A DNA stretch of 64,000 nucleotides from Mesodorylaimus sp. YZB2_4 (taxonomy: Eukaryota; Nematoda; Enoplea; Dorylaimida; Dorylaimidae), in contig JASANH010001170.1 in NCBI GenBank assembly GCA_030248295.1, positions 1 through 64,000 on the forward strand, given 5' to 3'. The translations under genes were made by a program, and so were the position numbers. Positions 20,144 through 32,512 of this stretch are shown here, piece by piece. Every line of letters begins with the position of its first letter. Position 1 is the first letter of the stretch. The notes under the pieces were generated by a model that was given only the letters and a program-made list of their open reading frames with translations, ran no database searches and was not told the origin of the DNA.

Positions 20144-23100
20144 AAGATTCAGTTTTTTCGATCTAGGATAAGGATTCGATTTATGCAGGTTTCGTTTAAT
20201 TTTTTGTTTCAAAACTGCTGGTGTGGAATAAGATTCCTTGAGGTGTTTCTTGGGTTCTTATTGGCTGCTATGTTTTGACAGCAGGTGTTACAAATTAAGT
20301 GCACGCAAGATGAGACAATGTCGGAGTCCAAAATGTAATGTTTCTAATATATACCTCGGTTAAAAACTTCTCCCACTGATTGTGAGATTTTGCGACTGCA
20401 ACGAAATCGATGTTGCGATTGAAAATAAATCGTACTTTATCCAGGATGCAAAACCACGGCTGATTCTACGCGCACCTCTGATTCATAAAGCATGTCTTTC
20501 AAATACAGTACAGCATACAGTACGACCATGAAGGACTTCTGCACTATTTTTGAATTTTTGGCTCTACCTCCGGGGCATTCCACGATATGACGGCCACAAG
20601 CGAAAGCCCCCAAAAAATAATCCAGGCGAGAGAGGTCCCAAAAACAATCCTGCGAGAGAGGCCCCATTTTTTAAAATTTTTAGAATAGAATGGCAGTAAC
20701 ATAAAACTGAATAGTGTCGATCGCCTGTACTGTACATATTCTCGAAAACCAACCTGAAATACTGTACAAGCGGCCAACTTGCTAGCATCACTTCACTTCG
20801 CAGGCCGGAACTAGGAACGACAAACGGGCAGGGTATAATAGACAAAGGAAAAGCCTGTACCTACTGCGCAACATTTAGTCGGCCAAGCCTGGTGGGTCCC
20901 CCCCCCCCCCCCCCACTCTCGCATATGACTATATCAGGACGAACGAGCTGGTAGCTAGCACTCACTGTAAAATGAAAAGTATGCGCAGACTACAACACGC
21001 CTCCGTCACTGTGCCGAGTATCTCATTTCGTCTGTTATGGTGCTTCAGTTTGGTTTTTCCATGGCTCTTCTGCCGCGCAGATATTCCGTTGAGAGACTGT
21101 GCCCTGTTGGCAGGCCACCTACCTTTGGCAATAGCACGCGCTTGTTGATACTTGTGATAGGGGTTTAGCATTCTAGAATCCTCCTTCCCCCGCTTTTTTC
21201 CATTTTCAGTTGCCTGTAAGCATCTCATCATGCGCCATCTGGCTAATGGCCTTTTGGCGCCTACTCAAATAGCTAGCATGCCCGCTATGTGGATATAATG
21301 CCAACGCGGAACAGCCCACCCCCTGCTTGCTATTTTGAAATCGCCGACGTTGCCTACACTCTGCTCTCAGAGACCAGTAGTAGGTTGGCGGCTTACCTTC
21401 CCTCCCCACCCACCCACCTAGGCAAGGAAAATGGAAAATAGATTGCACTGGTGTACTTTGGGATTCTAATCGAATCACACCGTCACCTGTTTGCCATATT
21501 TCCTATTCCGCGATAAGATTTGGTTGGGGGTCAGTCGTCTCACGTTGGCCAATGGACCCTTTGTCCATCGCTTGCTGTGCAAAGGGACGAGTGGACGGCT
21601 AGCATTAATCTTATCGTCTGGCGGCTGCGACTGACGTCATCAACAAGAGGCAAGGAGGAAGGTGATGCGTTTTCAATCGCAAGTTGTCCGTCGAGGCCCT
21701 CGTGCAGTCCAATAGCCACGTCTTTGCTGGACCATTGTGGAAGAGGCCATTCCGCCAGTAGTAAGAAATCGATAATGAAGAATTTTTCATGAACACGTGG
21801 TGTCGGGGACAGACGGCTGGGTGCTGCCTATGTCAGTCGTCGTTGTATGTACAAGGGCTATGGTTGCTATAGTGGCGAAAGGGTTGGGGAGAGCTCGAGC
21901 GACTTCCCGCCTGCCATATTCGTATGACAGTCTGCGCCAGAGTCACCAAAGGGGTTTCAAAAATGATAGTCATGTGGTCGAGGACGCGGTCGGTGATGGA
22001 TTAGTGTCCTCGAGTGAGTCCGCGTCTGGCGTCTAATGTCGCGTATATGGCTGAAAGGATGCCAAAATGAATGGGCCCTTATTAGTCATATGAACCATTT
22101 CGCACGTGTTCGAGAGACGGAAATGAGGCGGTGCCTTCCGCGCTGGCTATTCTACCTTCTGGAATGTTGTTGTTTTGGTCGATCTTCACGTGCTCTCCAG
22201 TTGGCCCATGGGTGACGTCAGTGGATGATGCGGCAGCAGTGCCTTCTTGGACAATTCCCCTCTGCGCCGGACGTATAGTTGTTCCTTTCGGCACGCCAGT
22301 CCCTCAGCTACCTCGAAGTACTCAACGAACGACTTTGCCAGTACTTTCTACACTTTTCCCCATATTATGTTCCCGCCATGCATCGAAGGGCTGGCTCGAG
22401 TTTTAACTGCTTTTCTCTCTCAAAACAACTTTATTTTTATACGTTCGATTTCGCTGGGGTCGCATAGCGCATATTGAGTGAGGGAGAAGTTGGCTAACTT
22501 CCTTCACTCGTTTCGTCAAACCTGTCCGCGCCCATGTCGCTTTGGTCAGTCGGACTGTGGCTGACTTGAGTGAGTGCGACAAGAATGGAGCAGGTAGACG
22601 ATGAGTGAGTTGTTTTGGTCTGACGATGAGTGAGACTAGCTTAGCTGGTTGGGGCGTAGGATTGTCCAATCAGCATCTTCCTCTTGTTTGCCATCAGTCA
22701 CTTCACTTGTTTATATACTAATTTAAAAGCTTTCAAAAACTCCCGTTTTTTCTTGCTCATTTTCTTAGACCGGAAGAAGCCGAGTCAGACCGCTTGTGGT
22801 CTCACTTTTTCTTTGGTTTTGCTTGAAAGTTTGATTCGCCTTCCTGGAGAGTCATTCAGAACCATTTTTTCCAGGTTCAATGTTCTTGAGAAGAAATCTC
22901 GTCTTTTCTACGGGCATGGGTGTGGAAATGGCCTAAGTTTAGGACAAACCGAGCCAAGCACAGCAAATCGCCAGCGGCACTCGGCATTTGGAGTTGGAAA
23001 TTTTTATGAGAAAACCGAAACATTTGCGTTCCATCTTTTCTAATCTCTTTTTGGTCAGCTCGAAACTGGAGACTGTTTAAAAATGATCAATAGTAGTAGC

Positions 23101-23311
23101 TCATTGCCGAGTGCTATTTCACTGGGAATATCCTTCCGCTCGCCCGCCTAGCCGGGGGCAAACTTTACGAGCCGCCCTAATGTAACTTTCATATGAGCAA
23201 AGAGGACAAGCGACAAATCGTTCGGAGGCTGCATTTGTGAAATTGTAAGGTTCAATAATAGATTTTTAGAACAGGTTACGATTTTAGAATTTAGGACCAG
23301 TTTTGTCTTGT
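20144..23311. other. About 3.2 kb without a firm gene
   Basis: It includes a C17 run at 20898-20914 and a short direct repeat gcgagagagg at about 20616 and 20651. ORFs at 21520-22406 (both strands) lack splice support or recognisable domains. A simple unit gagtgag recurs near 22560-22640. I see no transposase or reverse transcriptase. Confidence 0.45.
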
Positions 23312-23640
23312 TCAAATACTTTTCATTTGCGCATTGACCAAATTTAGGCGGTATTTTCGAATTGTCATTTCGGTTTGACTATTCGTTGCGGAGTCACCAA
23401 TTATTGAGGCGAGGTTTTGAGATGCATTAGGGCGGCACGAAAAGGAGTGGACTCGACGGCGTCTGTCTGTCGGAGTCTTCGGTGGGAACACGTTTTCGGT
23501 CACTTTTTCTTCTTCGCGCTCATGGACTGGTTTTTTGAATATTTGACGGGACGATTTTAGAGGATTCGATGTCTGTGATTGTTTTCGTCTTGTCCACGAG
23601 CCTTTGGGCGATGGGGTGGTTGGTCGGTCGTGTCTCGGTT
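23312..23640 (-). CDS. Putative terminal exon of an unrecognised gene (minus strand)
   Basis: The minus-strand frame is open for about 108 codons up to the stop at 23312-23314. Codons end mostly in pyrimidines. The protein is Ser/Arg/Lys-rich (for example KGSWTRRKQSQTSN and TPTDRRRRVHSFSC), likely disordered. There is no good acceptor at its upstream edge (a stop precedes it near 23640), so it may also start at the ATG at 23503. No function can be given. Confidence 0.3.
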
Positions 23641-23779
23641 AGTATTCGTCCATGGTAGTTTTGGAATTTTATCCACTTGTATGTGTTTACGTCACGTTTT
23701 ATACACTCGGCTGAGTCTCGGTTAGTAAAATAGTGCCAGTTGGCGCCAGTCGGTTCACAACAGTCTCGCGTTTTTCGAA

Positions 23780-24022
23780 ATGTATTTGTGCACTAAGGGC
23801 CAACCTTTATCCGAGCCTTGGATCGATTATCCCGCACTCGAAGAGGGTGCGGCCATGATGTCCTTGCCATGCCGTCGTCTCGAGTCGGATGCCTTTGACG
23901 AGCGATCGAAAAGAAGGCACGGTGTTTTTGCGGCGCCTCGAAGGCGTGCAATGAGCGTGATTAAGGCGGCTTTGATGCAGCACTCGGGCGCCACGGCCCG
24001 ATGTTATTCGTGCAAAAAATAG
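23780..24022 (+). CDS. Putative small protein, 80 aa
   Basis: An ATG-started frame with coding-like codon use. It contains WIDYPALEEGAAMM, basic stretches (DERSKRRHGVF, APRRRAMSV) and a final CYSCKK. No domain. It could be a small gene or an upstream frame in the leader of the ATP-grasp-like gene. Confidence 0.28.
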   Translation: MYLCTKGQPLSEPWIDYPALEEGAAMMSLPCRRLESDAFDERSKRRHGVFAAPRRRAMSVIKAALMQHSGATARCYSCKK

Positions 24023-24471
24023 CCGCCTCGTCGGAGCATCCTTGTATGGGCGAGTCGGAGCGATCGATATCTTGACATTGATAATAACATCCATCCTCGC
24101 GGTCTATCTTCTCCGAGCGCCCCGATCCGGTTCGAACCGGTTTCATCAGCATGAGCTCGGGCTCGATGGCATGGGAGAAATTTGATCTTGTCCAGTGATA
24201 AGTTTTAGGTCTTCGTCTTCCGCCGTTCCTTCCCGTCGATGAAATGATTAAAAGTGGAGGAGGGCCAACTAAGTCACCCCATGGCCGTACGTGATTCTTT
24301 GCCTAGCTCCACTTGCGTCGAGGCGGGGCCTGTTCAAGGCACTTTGTGTCTTTCCGTCTCCATTTAGGGCCCAAAAGGTGCCGGGTGTCAGGCGGCGATG
24401 GTTCCTTCCTGTTTAGGTCTTTCGCTGAGGGAAAATAAGCTTACATAATTCATCTCGGCTCGACTAGCTCA

Positions 24472-24963
24472 TTACGCTAACCTATTTTTTATCTTTGTTG
24501 CCTGTTTTTTGTGTCCTTGGTATCCGCCTTGGCTATAGAGAATGGGTAACAATATCGATTTATATGCGGTTAATGGAGGGAGGGGAGAGGTAGTTCTCAC
24601 TGGTTTTCTCCAGAAAGTCCCGTTGACAAATCGGACGAATTTGGTTTCATGTTCCCCGGGGTATCGTGGAACTCGTCTATTGGTACCATGCCTAACTAGA
24701 CCACGAGTTTTCATTGAATTCTTGTAGCCAATATGCGTTCGAGCATCGCGATTAGTCTCCCGTCTAATATGGTTAAAATAAATGTGTGGGTTTTTTCGTT
24801 GCAGGAAGTTGGTGTCGGTGGTCCGAAGGGAAAACTTTGAAAAAGGCATTCGCTTGCAAACGACGTAGGCACGTCGTCTGAGGACGTCGAATCGTCCTAG
24901 CCGCTGCTCGCTGACGCAAAACGTCCAGGTCGAGTAATCCATTCGGCAGAGATCCGGGTTCAA
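24472..24963 (-). CDS. Open frame of 163 codons, antisense to the leader of the ATP-grasp-like gene
   Basis: Starts with MNPDLCRMDYSTWTF, is basic throughout and has no domain I recognise. Its ATG lies 30 bases from the start of the plus-strand gene at 24993, facing away. Codon use looks coding, but the opposite strand has the same purine-N-pyrimidine pattern in register, so the strand is uncertain. Confidence 0.25.
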   Translation of the reverse strand: MNPDLCRMDYSTWTFCVSEQRLGRFDVLRRRAYVVCKRMPFSKFSLRTTDTNFLQRKNPHIYFNHIRRETNRDARTHIGYKNSMKTRGLVRHGTNRRVPRYPGEHETKFVRFVNGTFWRKPVRTTSPLPPLTAYKSILLPILYSQGGYQGHKKQATKIKNRLA

Positions 24964-24992
24964 TTACAAATTCGAGAGGCCAATAGTCGAAA

Positions 24993-27934
24993 ATGGAGAT
25001 CATTCAACCCGATCACGTCATCAATCCGAAAGATCATTTTTATCCATCGGCACTCAAGGCCACACTCCATCCGACCGTCAAAAAGATGATCAATATGAAC
25101 AATGTCAAATTGGCCAAACGCTATTGCCAACGTCATCCCGATGCCGACTGCAACACCCTGTCCAAGTTGATGAATGCGAGGTAAGCTTGCGTTCAGGGAG
25201 TCTGTGAGACATGTCAGGTCAGGTCATGGCTGCAAAAGTATGTTCGAAACAGTTCCTTGGGTTGTTGCAGAGGTGCAGGAACCGGAAGTTCTCTTTTGCA
25301 CGTAGGCCTAACGAGTCTGCATTTTAGCGCCCGTTACTACCGTTGGGGCGGTGCCGATTTGATCCGTTCGGTGGACATGAAGAATCGTCGTAAGATGGTG
25401 GTGATCGAGATGAACAGTTGCCCGTCGGGAAACAAGAGCGTTCCGTACAACGGCTGGGGCTACGAAGGATTCCGTCGCGTTATGGCCAACGCGTTCACGC
25501 CCCTCTTGGATCAGACGGCTATTATCAACGGTGGTTTGGCCGTGTTCTACGACGTGAAGAAACAACGACCCGAAAGCTACGCCTACGCTTGTATGCTGGC
25601 CCAAATCACCAACGAGTCCGTCTATTTGGTTGATGTGGGTTACGGTCGGGAATTGCCTAATTTCGTTCGCTGGACGGCGGACGGAGTGTGCCAATTGGAC
25701 GTGTCCAAATGTGCGAAACAACAGCAGAACGGACAGGAGAACGAGCGCGAGGCGAACTGGAAAGATCTGCGGGCCATATTCCGTTATGTGACCCGACGTC
25801 CATGGTTGAAGTTGCCAGTTTTGACGAAGACGTTAGTGCTCAATCCGGTGGTCGCTTGTTTGGCGGGCGGACGCAATAAATTGCTGGCCGCGCAAGCCTA
25901 CGATCTGTTCAATAAACGATACGCCGACGCCGGTCTGCAAATCCATATTCCGCTGACCATCACCAACGTGGTCAAGTCTGCCATTCCCGAGCACGCAAAG
26001 GCTATGAATCATCAGTTGGTGGTCAAGGTAAGAAGTCGGTCTTTCCTCCATTATTCAGGAGCGAGGCTACTGTAACCGCAAAGCCGCGGGCGTTGCCTTT
26101 GTGAGCAAGATCATCTTAGAGCCGGGCGTCAATCCTTATACATCATATCTGCAATAGGTTCCCATTAGAGGCGAGCATGCTGAGTTTGGTCCTTGGCAAC
26201 AGTATGAGGTGATTGCGCATACGGACGGCCCGCTGTGTCCATATGAGAGCTGCATTGTTACAGGATGTGTAGTTACAAGCTAGTGTTCGACCGGGACCCC
26301 GACCCCGATCTCCGTCCCCGCGGGGATGATCATCCCCGTCCCCGCCCCCGAAAAAAATGTGGCGGGGATTCACCCCGAGAACTTTACCACCATCGACAAT
26401 CGAAAAGACCCATCAATAAACATAGCATCAGCATTTTGCGCGATGTTGTGAGATGGTCTTATAAAAAATACTGTGCTGCCTGCTTGGTGTGACGAGGCAT
26501 TGTGCAATGCGCACATATTGGCCGGTGGGATCTGGTCAGTACTGGTAGTTGGGGCAAACTACCTAGCCAACTTTTCTCTGAATAGAAAAATGTCCGCAGC
26601 GTCGTCCTATTTTGACAAAGCTTACAAGAAATTTTCAAAGTTCAAAATTTATACTGAAAACCTTGACGTCATTGATAATACTAAAGCTCAAGATGAGATC
26701 GACACGCAGTAGCTTCGCCAGGCTCCTCACTGATAGTGCTCTTGTCTCTGTGATCCGCAATAGATTTACGGTATATGTGAAGGGTTCGGTAAAAAATACA
26801 AGGTAAACTTCATGAAGTTTTTGAAAATGTCAAGGACATGGGGTTTGAACATATAAGCAGACTTTTACACTAAGAATGCTTTCTCTCATCCCTGTCCCCG
26901 GCCCCGACCCCGATCGGGGGAAGAGTAACCTCGTCCCCGCCCCCGTCCCAAAAAAATCACCCCCGGTCGAACGCTGTACAAGCCATGTCGGATTATGAGT
27001 GACCCGCAGCTCACATCAATTTCCTTGTTTGAAGGTGCCCTACAGTAACTGCGGTGTGGGTGTCTACACGATCACGTCGCCCAAGGAGTTGGAGCAGTTC
27101 ATGGCCGAGAAGCACACCTACGATAAGTTCGTGGTGCAGGGTCTCATCTCGCACCCTTCGTGGCCGTCGTCGGGAAGTCCTCATCAACTGCACCATGTCG
27201 GCTGCCAACCATCGTACCGCTTGGACAAGAGCGATTCGTTCGTGGCCGATGTCAGGTTCATGATCTGCGCCGGGCCGGACGGTTGGATGCCTGTGGCGGT
27301 GTACAGTCGGCGAGCCGAATGCCCGTTGAAACCGACCTTGGATCCAGAGCGGTCGAGCTGGGAAATGTTGGGTACGAATTTGTCGATGGGCGAGGATGGA
27401 ACATCGGGCACGGATACGAGCCGGCTGATGTTATTCGATCTGGATACGTTCTCGGATTTGGGTTTGGATTTGGATGATTTGGTCGAATGTTACGTCCAAA
27501 CCGTCTTGGCTGCCACGGCCGTCGATGATTTGTGCAAAGAATTGATAACTACGTCGGCTTGCGGGTCCGTACAAGGTTTCAATGTGCCCTTGTTCCGTAA
27601 ATGGGACGACGACTGGGCGTTGTTGGACGAAGTGGCGCGCGGATGCCCACAATTGGTCGAGTCATACCCAGAATTGGCCAATGCTCGTCAACACCATCTC
27701 CAATACGCGAACGAGGAAATGGCCGCCGTTAAGAATTCCAATGCTATTACTATCGAGAATATCGTGGCCAGTCTCATGAATCATTCCTGTCCGACCGTGG
27801 TCGACGAGGCGGCTCCCTGTTCGTCCACCATGCCAACAATTATGGCGGCCGATAGCGCTGAACAAGCCTCCGACGCATCCAATTCGGGCCTGCCAGTGCA
27901 ACAACAACCGCCCTTGTTGAAATTCCGCATATAA
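24993..27934 (+). CDS. ATP-grasp-like protein of unknown substrate, 4 exons, 609 aa
   Basis: Exons 24993-25180, 25328-26027, 26059-26100, 27035-27934, 610 codons with consistent phases. The segment MVVIEMNSCPSGNKSVP resembles the E-x-N-x-x-P metal/ATP-binding signature of ATP-grasp ligases. GYCNRKAAGVAFVPYSNCGV and the following KFVVQG and VADVRFMIC add to this impression. The last third is acidic and ends in a Ser/Ala/Pro-rich tail. I cannot name a known orthologue, so the reaction is unknown; the ATP-grasp call is an inference from motifs. Intron 2 is only 31 bases. Intron 3 (26101-27034) carries a 696-base hAT-like element. A local frame shift of sense near 27150-27200 (WPSSGSPHQLHH) looks less protein-like and should be checked. 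Confidence 0.65.
26281..26976. mobile_element. Non-autonomous hAT-like DNA transposon, 696 bases
   Basis: Ends are tagtgttcgaccggg (left) and cccggtcgaacgctg (right), inverted repeats that fit the hAT C/TAGNG start. The direct repeat tacaagc flanks it at 26274-26280 and 26977-26983, close to the 8-base target duplication of hAT elements. Inside each end is a CCCCG-rich block (26294-26370 and 26893-26948). It has no transposase. It sits in intron 3 of the ATP-grasp-like gene. Confidence 0.82.
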
Positions 27935-29535
27935 GGTATTGTCTTTTATTGATTTGAGCTGGTTCACCGATGTCTTTAAAATGAATGAGCTGATTAGAAT
28001 ATGGATTGCTTTTTCTAACATTCTTCTGCGCCCGGAAACATATTGTATTTTGCTTTTGACGCCAAGCGCGAATTGGAACACGCCATTTTCTTTTTTATCT
28101 CTTCGCCTGGATTTGGAGTCGACCTTTTTTGGAAACGAAGGGGAGATTAAGTAGGATATAGGAGTGTTATTTGATCCCATTATCACCGTCAGTACTTATA
28201 TCATTGTCGGCTACGTGTCTTATTTGGCGTGTGTCTAATGTTTGATGTGCTGGCGGAGAATTATTCGTTTTATTTGAATGAATGTGGTGGCCCGATTTGA
28301 TAAAGGTGCCGATTTGAATGAAAGTTTGGCCAGATTTCAATGATTTGGCAGTTTCAATTTTATCTTTGCTTCATTTTCTTTTTAATGCGCTCTTAAAATG
28401 AGTGAAATGTGCGACTGTGCTGATACACTTTTTCTTCCTTGTTTAACTTGGACTGGCCTGGAATGCATTCACTATCTTGTCCTTGTAGTGGTTATTGGAT
28501 GGCAACCCTTTTTCCCTCGCTTCCCTTATTTGTCAAAGCTCATGTGTCGTTTTGGCTCGGCGAATGTGTCTGCGAAGGCTGTACTTTATATGATCGAGCG
28601 TATGTCAGGCGAAAGAAAATGTGAATAGTGGGTTGCCTGGGAAATGTGGTCGCATACAAGACAGCAGAATGAATGGAATGCGTTTTCAAAAGAAATATTT
28701 TCCCGCAAAATGAATATTTTTAGATTCAAATTCGAATTTACACCTTCGCTTTAGCCACAAAAAAGGTTATTCTAGTCCAGTTTTCTGACTGAAAGGAAGA
28801 CAGTCGACGAGTGCAATCAGCGTCTTATCAGCTATGGCATGTTTACAAAAATTTGTGCTACACTCAGTTGATTAAAAAACTAGATAACGCTGAGCGAGCA
28901 AGCAGTGTAAAGTTTTTCAAATGAAAGTGATAAGAAGTGATATTTACATAATTGGACTGAACTCATGTTTTCTTAGTGACTGATAAAGCTTTTATGACTT
29001 ATGCACCCACTCGCATAACACTTTATGGTGTCATATACAATGTAGAGTATGACCCAGTTGGCAGGGCATCGACATCTTTATCATACTTTATGGCTGACTA
29101 TGTGACAACGTAATCACAACAGCGAAGATGAGAGGCCGCATTGGCCCACTCGATTACTCGTAACTGGTGATACAAGCGACAAGCAAATAATGACTGCTCA
29201 ACACACCGATTACACTCGACTTACAACACTATAAAAAGGAGTGTAAAACAAGCCGCAGAGAGTAGCTGCTTCCGTCTACCACGAGGTGCCTCGACGTTAT
29301 GGTGCTTGCTTGAGTGCAGTCGGAATAGGCTAGCAGATCGGAGGCAGTGTGGATGGTCAAGTTGGACTTTTCCGCTTTGGACAAACAAAGCTGACCAGTG
29401 TCAGAGCGACGAAGAATATGTGCTTGTGGGTTTGTGATCGGTGAGGGACTGCGAAGATTGGGGTTAGCGTAGGCGTGTGGAGAAGAGTAGCGAAGTGCGG
29501 ATACCACGCATGCGCGCTTTTCTTGGAATTCTCCT
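27935..29535. other. 3' flank of the ATP-grasp-like gene and A/T-rich spacer
   Basis: No exon with good splice signals. A short frame at 28398-28628 looks like chance. Nothing else recognised. Confidence 0.45.
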
Positions 29536-29732
29536 CAGCTTCCCCACGGGACTTCTCACACGTTTTGCCTGCGGCGTCCAGCAGTAATGATATGATAAGC
29601 AAGACCATTAGGTGGCCAGCTCACACGGCAGGTTACCTGTGGCATCTCCACCCACTAGGAGCTCTCCCACCGGGGCGTCCTACGCTAGCATCAACGTCGC
29701 AGACTGATAACGGGCGAAAAGGGAAGGGTCCT
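29536..29732 (+). repeat. Interspersed repeat family R, copy 1
   Basis: It aligns with 53473-53666 and 62835-62980: each has a degenerate acgggact...gttttgcct, then ggc(g)ccagca, ggtggccagctc or its relative, ctccac, gagagc/ggcatc, and ends (a)tgggcgagaaggga(gg)gacc. All three lie in the same orientation. No coding capacity is kept. Confidence 0.6.
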
Positions 29733-30014
29733 CTCGACTGTCTAGTGTTCGAACACTGGTTTCTCCATTTTCCCTCCTTTTGCTTATCGACGCTTTTGCT
29801 CAGAAACAGGTGTGCCACCAGCGACGGACTTACTAAATCTTGCCATCAAAGACTGGTCCCCTCCCTGAGAGTGCGGCCCTGCTAAACTGCCCCCTTTCTC
29901 CCTGCTCCTGGCCGGAATAGAACGCCCTTCTAGTCAAAGTTGCTGACTCAAACAATGTCTTCATCAACCGGCATCGCTTCTCTACATGCATTTATTTCAA
30001 CGTCCTCTGACTGG

Positions 30015-30434
30015 GCGGCCGTGGTGGTGCAGCGGTTCGGCATTCGTCTCTCCGTATTACTTGGGAGCGAGTGGCTACACTCGTCCCGGGTTCGATCCCC
30101 GGTGATGGAGGTCGGTTTGCGAGCCATAAACCCTCGCTGACCTTGCACGCCAAGCCGTGAGTGACTCACCTAGTACCGTCGAGGTGCTCCGAGTGGAGAG
30201 ACGGAAGCCAAACGAGGAGACAGTCTTGGTTGTCTCACACCGACAGGTTTCAAAGCCCTCTCGCCATTGTCCGATGAAGTCGGTGTCCAGTCCAGGATAC
30301 CCTCGCGTGGAGAAGCACGTAGTGGGGACGCTGCTGTTTGTGCCTGGCCCTGCACAGCCCAGCTTATTAGGTCTGACTGCTGGCCGACTAGGGGCAAAAA
30401 AGGGCTTCGGCCCGCGAAAATTTTAAAAAAAAAC
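30015..30434 (+). mobile_element. tRNA-derived SINE, family 1, copy 2
   Basis: The 5' part folds like a tRNA: ggccgtggtggtgcagcggt, then gggttcgatccccggtgatgg as B box. The body matches copy 1 (5915-6461) and ends ggcttcggcccgcgaaaatttt followed by an A run. This copy lacks the 130-base insert of copy 1. Confidence 0.75.
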
Positions 30435-30849
30435 GTCCTCTAACCTCCAAAATCCGGGGCCGGCACAGCAGGGATGAGGCGCACAGTAAGCGGAACGCTA
30501 TCGCTCAATTGCAGAAGCCATTAAGTTCAGATGGAGGATTGGCTGGGCACGGTAGGACGACTACTGAGATTCCAATGGACGGGAAAGGGTTCCTACTGTC
30601 TGGGCGTCTCACAATTTTTGCTATTGTTAATAGCCAGGATCGTGGTCTGGTCACTGTAAATTGGACGTCTGCCTCTCACGTCAGCGAGTACTTGCGGCCC
30701 TGTAAATCAGTTCTTGTGTAATGTGTCCCTTCATTCTCGAGTGTTAGAGTTTGGTGATGATAAAACAGGAACCAAAGCTCCAGGAGTTATGAGAATTTGA
30801 ATCTCCAAAGGCTGTAGCCAAGACCCGCCCGTCCCCGCTTTAGGCCAAG

Positions 30850-30893
30850 GTTAGACACTATAAATGCACGGCTATGCATTTATAGTGTCTAAC
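30850..30893. repeat. Perfect 19-base inverted repeat with 6-base loop
   Basis: gttagacactataaatgca at 30850-30868, loop cggcta, then its exact reverse complement at 30875-30893. No gene ends nearby on either strand. It could be a tiny palindromic element or a structured RNA hairpin. Confidence 0.85.
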
Positions 30894-31199
30894 ATTGCAT
30901 TGGCATCAATGGATGATCCCTGTAAGGTCTCTAACAGATGAATCAGTGCGCACGTGGGTTAGACCCCATGGTGTTGGGCCCTTCTTTCTTGAAAACGGCT
31001 GCAGCGTACATGATCAACTCGACCAATCCTACAAAATCAAGGACTATGCCTGCATTGACAAACAGTGGCGAAAAAAATGTTGTACTTCTTCTTTGTTTAG
31101 TTTCTTCTCAAGCAGGTCGATTGTTCTTCTAGCTCGAGATCTGCTACTTGACGCGTCTTGTATTACATTGTTCTTATAGAGCTGCAGTGAAAGGGCTCG

Positions 31200-31644
31200 A
31201 TGGCTGCGTACCTATCCGCGATGTCTCTGGCCCGGTCTGGTCTCCTCTCGACGGCAGCCGTCCCTTACCGGGCACCAAAAAGCATCCTGCCCACCCGTAC
31301 CCTATTCACCGCACTACGGTCTACTCCCCCTTTCCAACTCTCATATCAGCGCACTCTACTGTCTAGTCCATCGAGCCAGGTTTATGGCCTCAGGTATGGA
31401 GAACAGACACCCAAATAGCGTACCAGGGGCAGCTGCTCCTGCCTGTGCTGCCATCGGGTCGACTGGCTGGATATAAAGTGCTGTTTCATGGTTTCTTTCA
31501 CCCAAAATTGCTCAAAGCGTTGACGATACTTTTCAATTTTTGTTTACCTTTCATTCACTCAGGCCTGACGAAACCGAAAAGCGAAGCGATCGAACGGGCA
31601 TGTTCTTTAAAACTAATGCTCTCACCACTTCCGGTCCAGTTTGA
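31200..31644 (+). CDS. Short protein with mitochondrial-type presequence, 91 aa, 2 exons
   Basis: Exons 31200-31393 and 31563-31644 give 92 codons with matching phase (AG plus G). The first about 55 residues lack acids and are rich in Arg, Ser, Ala and Leu (MAAYLSAMSLARSGLLSTAA and RTLFTALRSTPPF), a typical matrix-targeting signal. The rest is short and polar (VYGLRPDETEKRSDRTGMFF). I do not recognise the protein; a small respiratory-chain or ribosome-associated subunit is a guess I would not press. Confidence 0.5.
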
Positions 31645-32512
31645 GTGTTTAAACAAGCAGTGTACTCATTCATGTGTTAAAGCATAGGACAAAATCGGAT
31701 CAACTGGTTTTATTGTACTTGGGTATTTGTACCGGACTGTTTTTTTGACTCTTTGGGCACAGATTATTGACTTTCGATAGGGAAACGCTGAATAGGCAGG
31801 TTAGACAATCAGCTGGTTGGCGAAGAAAGTAGTCAAAAAACCATCTTTCATTCTAGTCACAGAAAGGTTCTCCAGCCTTATCGAATTTTTCTAAGCTTGA
31901 CTAGCATTACTCATTCTAAAGTCAGTCCGTTGGCGCGACGGGCACGATGACTTGTTCTGATCGAGACCACCCATGCCAGCTTTCACTACAAGCCACGGAC
32001 ATTACTAGCTCATACACGAGTAGCTAACCTCGTTGGCTTCGACTTGACATCAGACAAGCTGGCTACTTTTCAAACCTAAGAACCCAGCCAAGTTGTTATC
32101 GCATACCTAGTTGAAGGTTATTTTTAACTTTTATCGCGTCATGACTAGCCTAGACTAAGATGTATGGACTAGAAAATGATCTACTTTTTTGCATTTGCAC
32201 AGGTTTCTAGAATCATCAATTTATTAAAAAAACTCATCAAACTTTCGACGCCAAGCAATTCAAGAAGTTACACCAGTGCAACCGACTTTTTCCCGAACAA
32301 CGCTCCTGAAACTATACGCAGCGCCACTCAGCGACAGCCGAAAGCCTCTCTTCAACTTGGCCAATGTGAGTTTTAAAGCTCCACTATAACACTTATTCGC
32401 CATTACCCGCTTTGGGGTTGGTCGTTTTGCAAAGTTTGGTCCCCCTCAGTTTCGAACATTTGTCCCTCCGACTCGACATTTCCTTTTTTCCTGATTTTGA
32501 AATACTTGTACT
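31645..32512. other. Spacer upstream of the metalloprotease gene
   Basis: An open stretch after an acceptor at 32205-32215 could be an untranslated or extra exon, but it has no coding link to the next gene. Otherwise nothing recognised. Confidence 0.4.
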
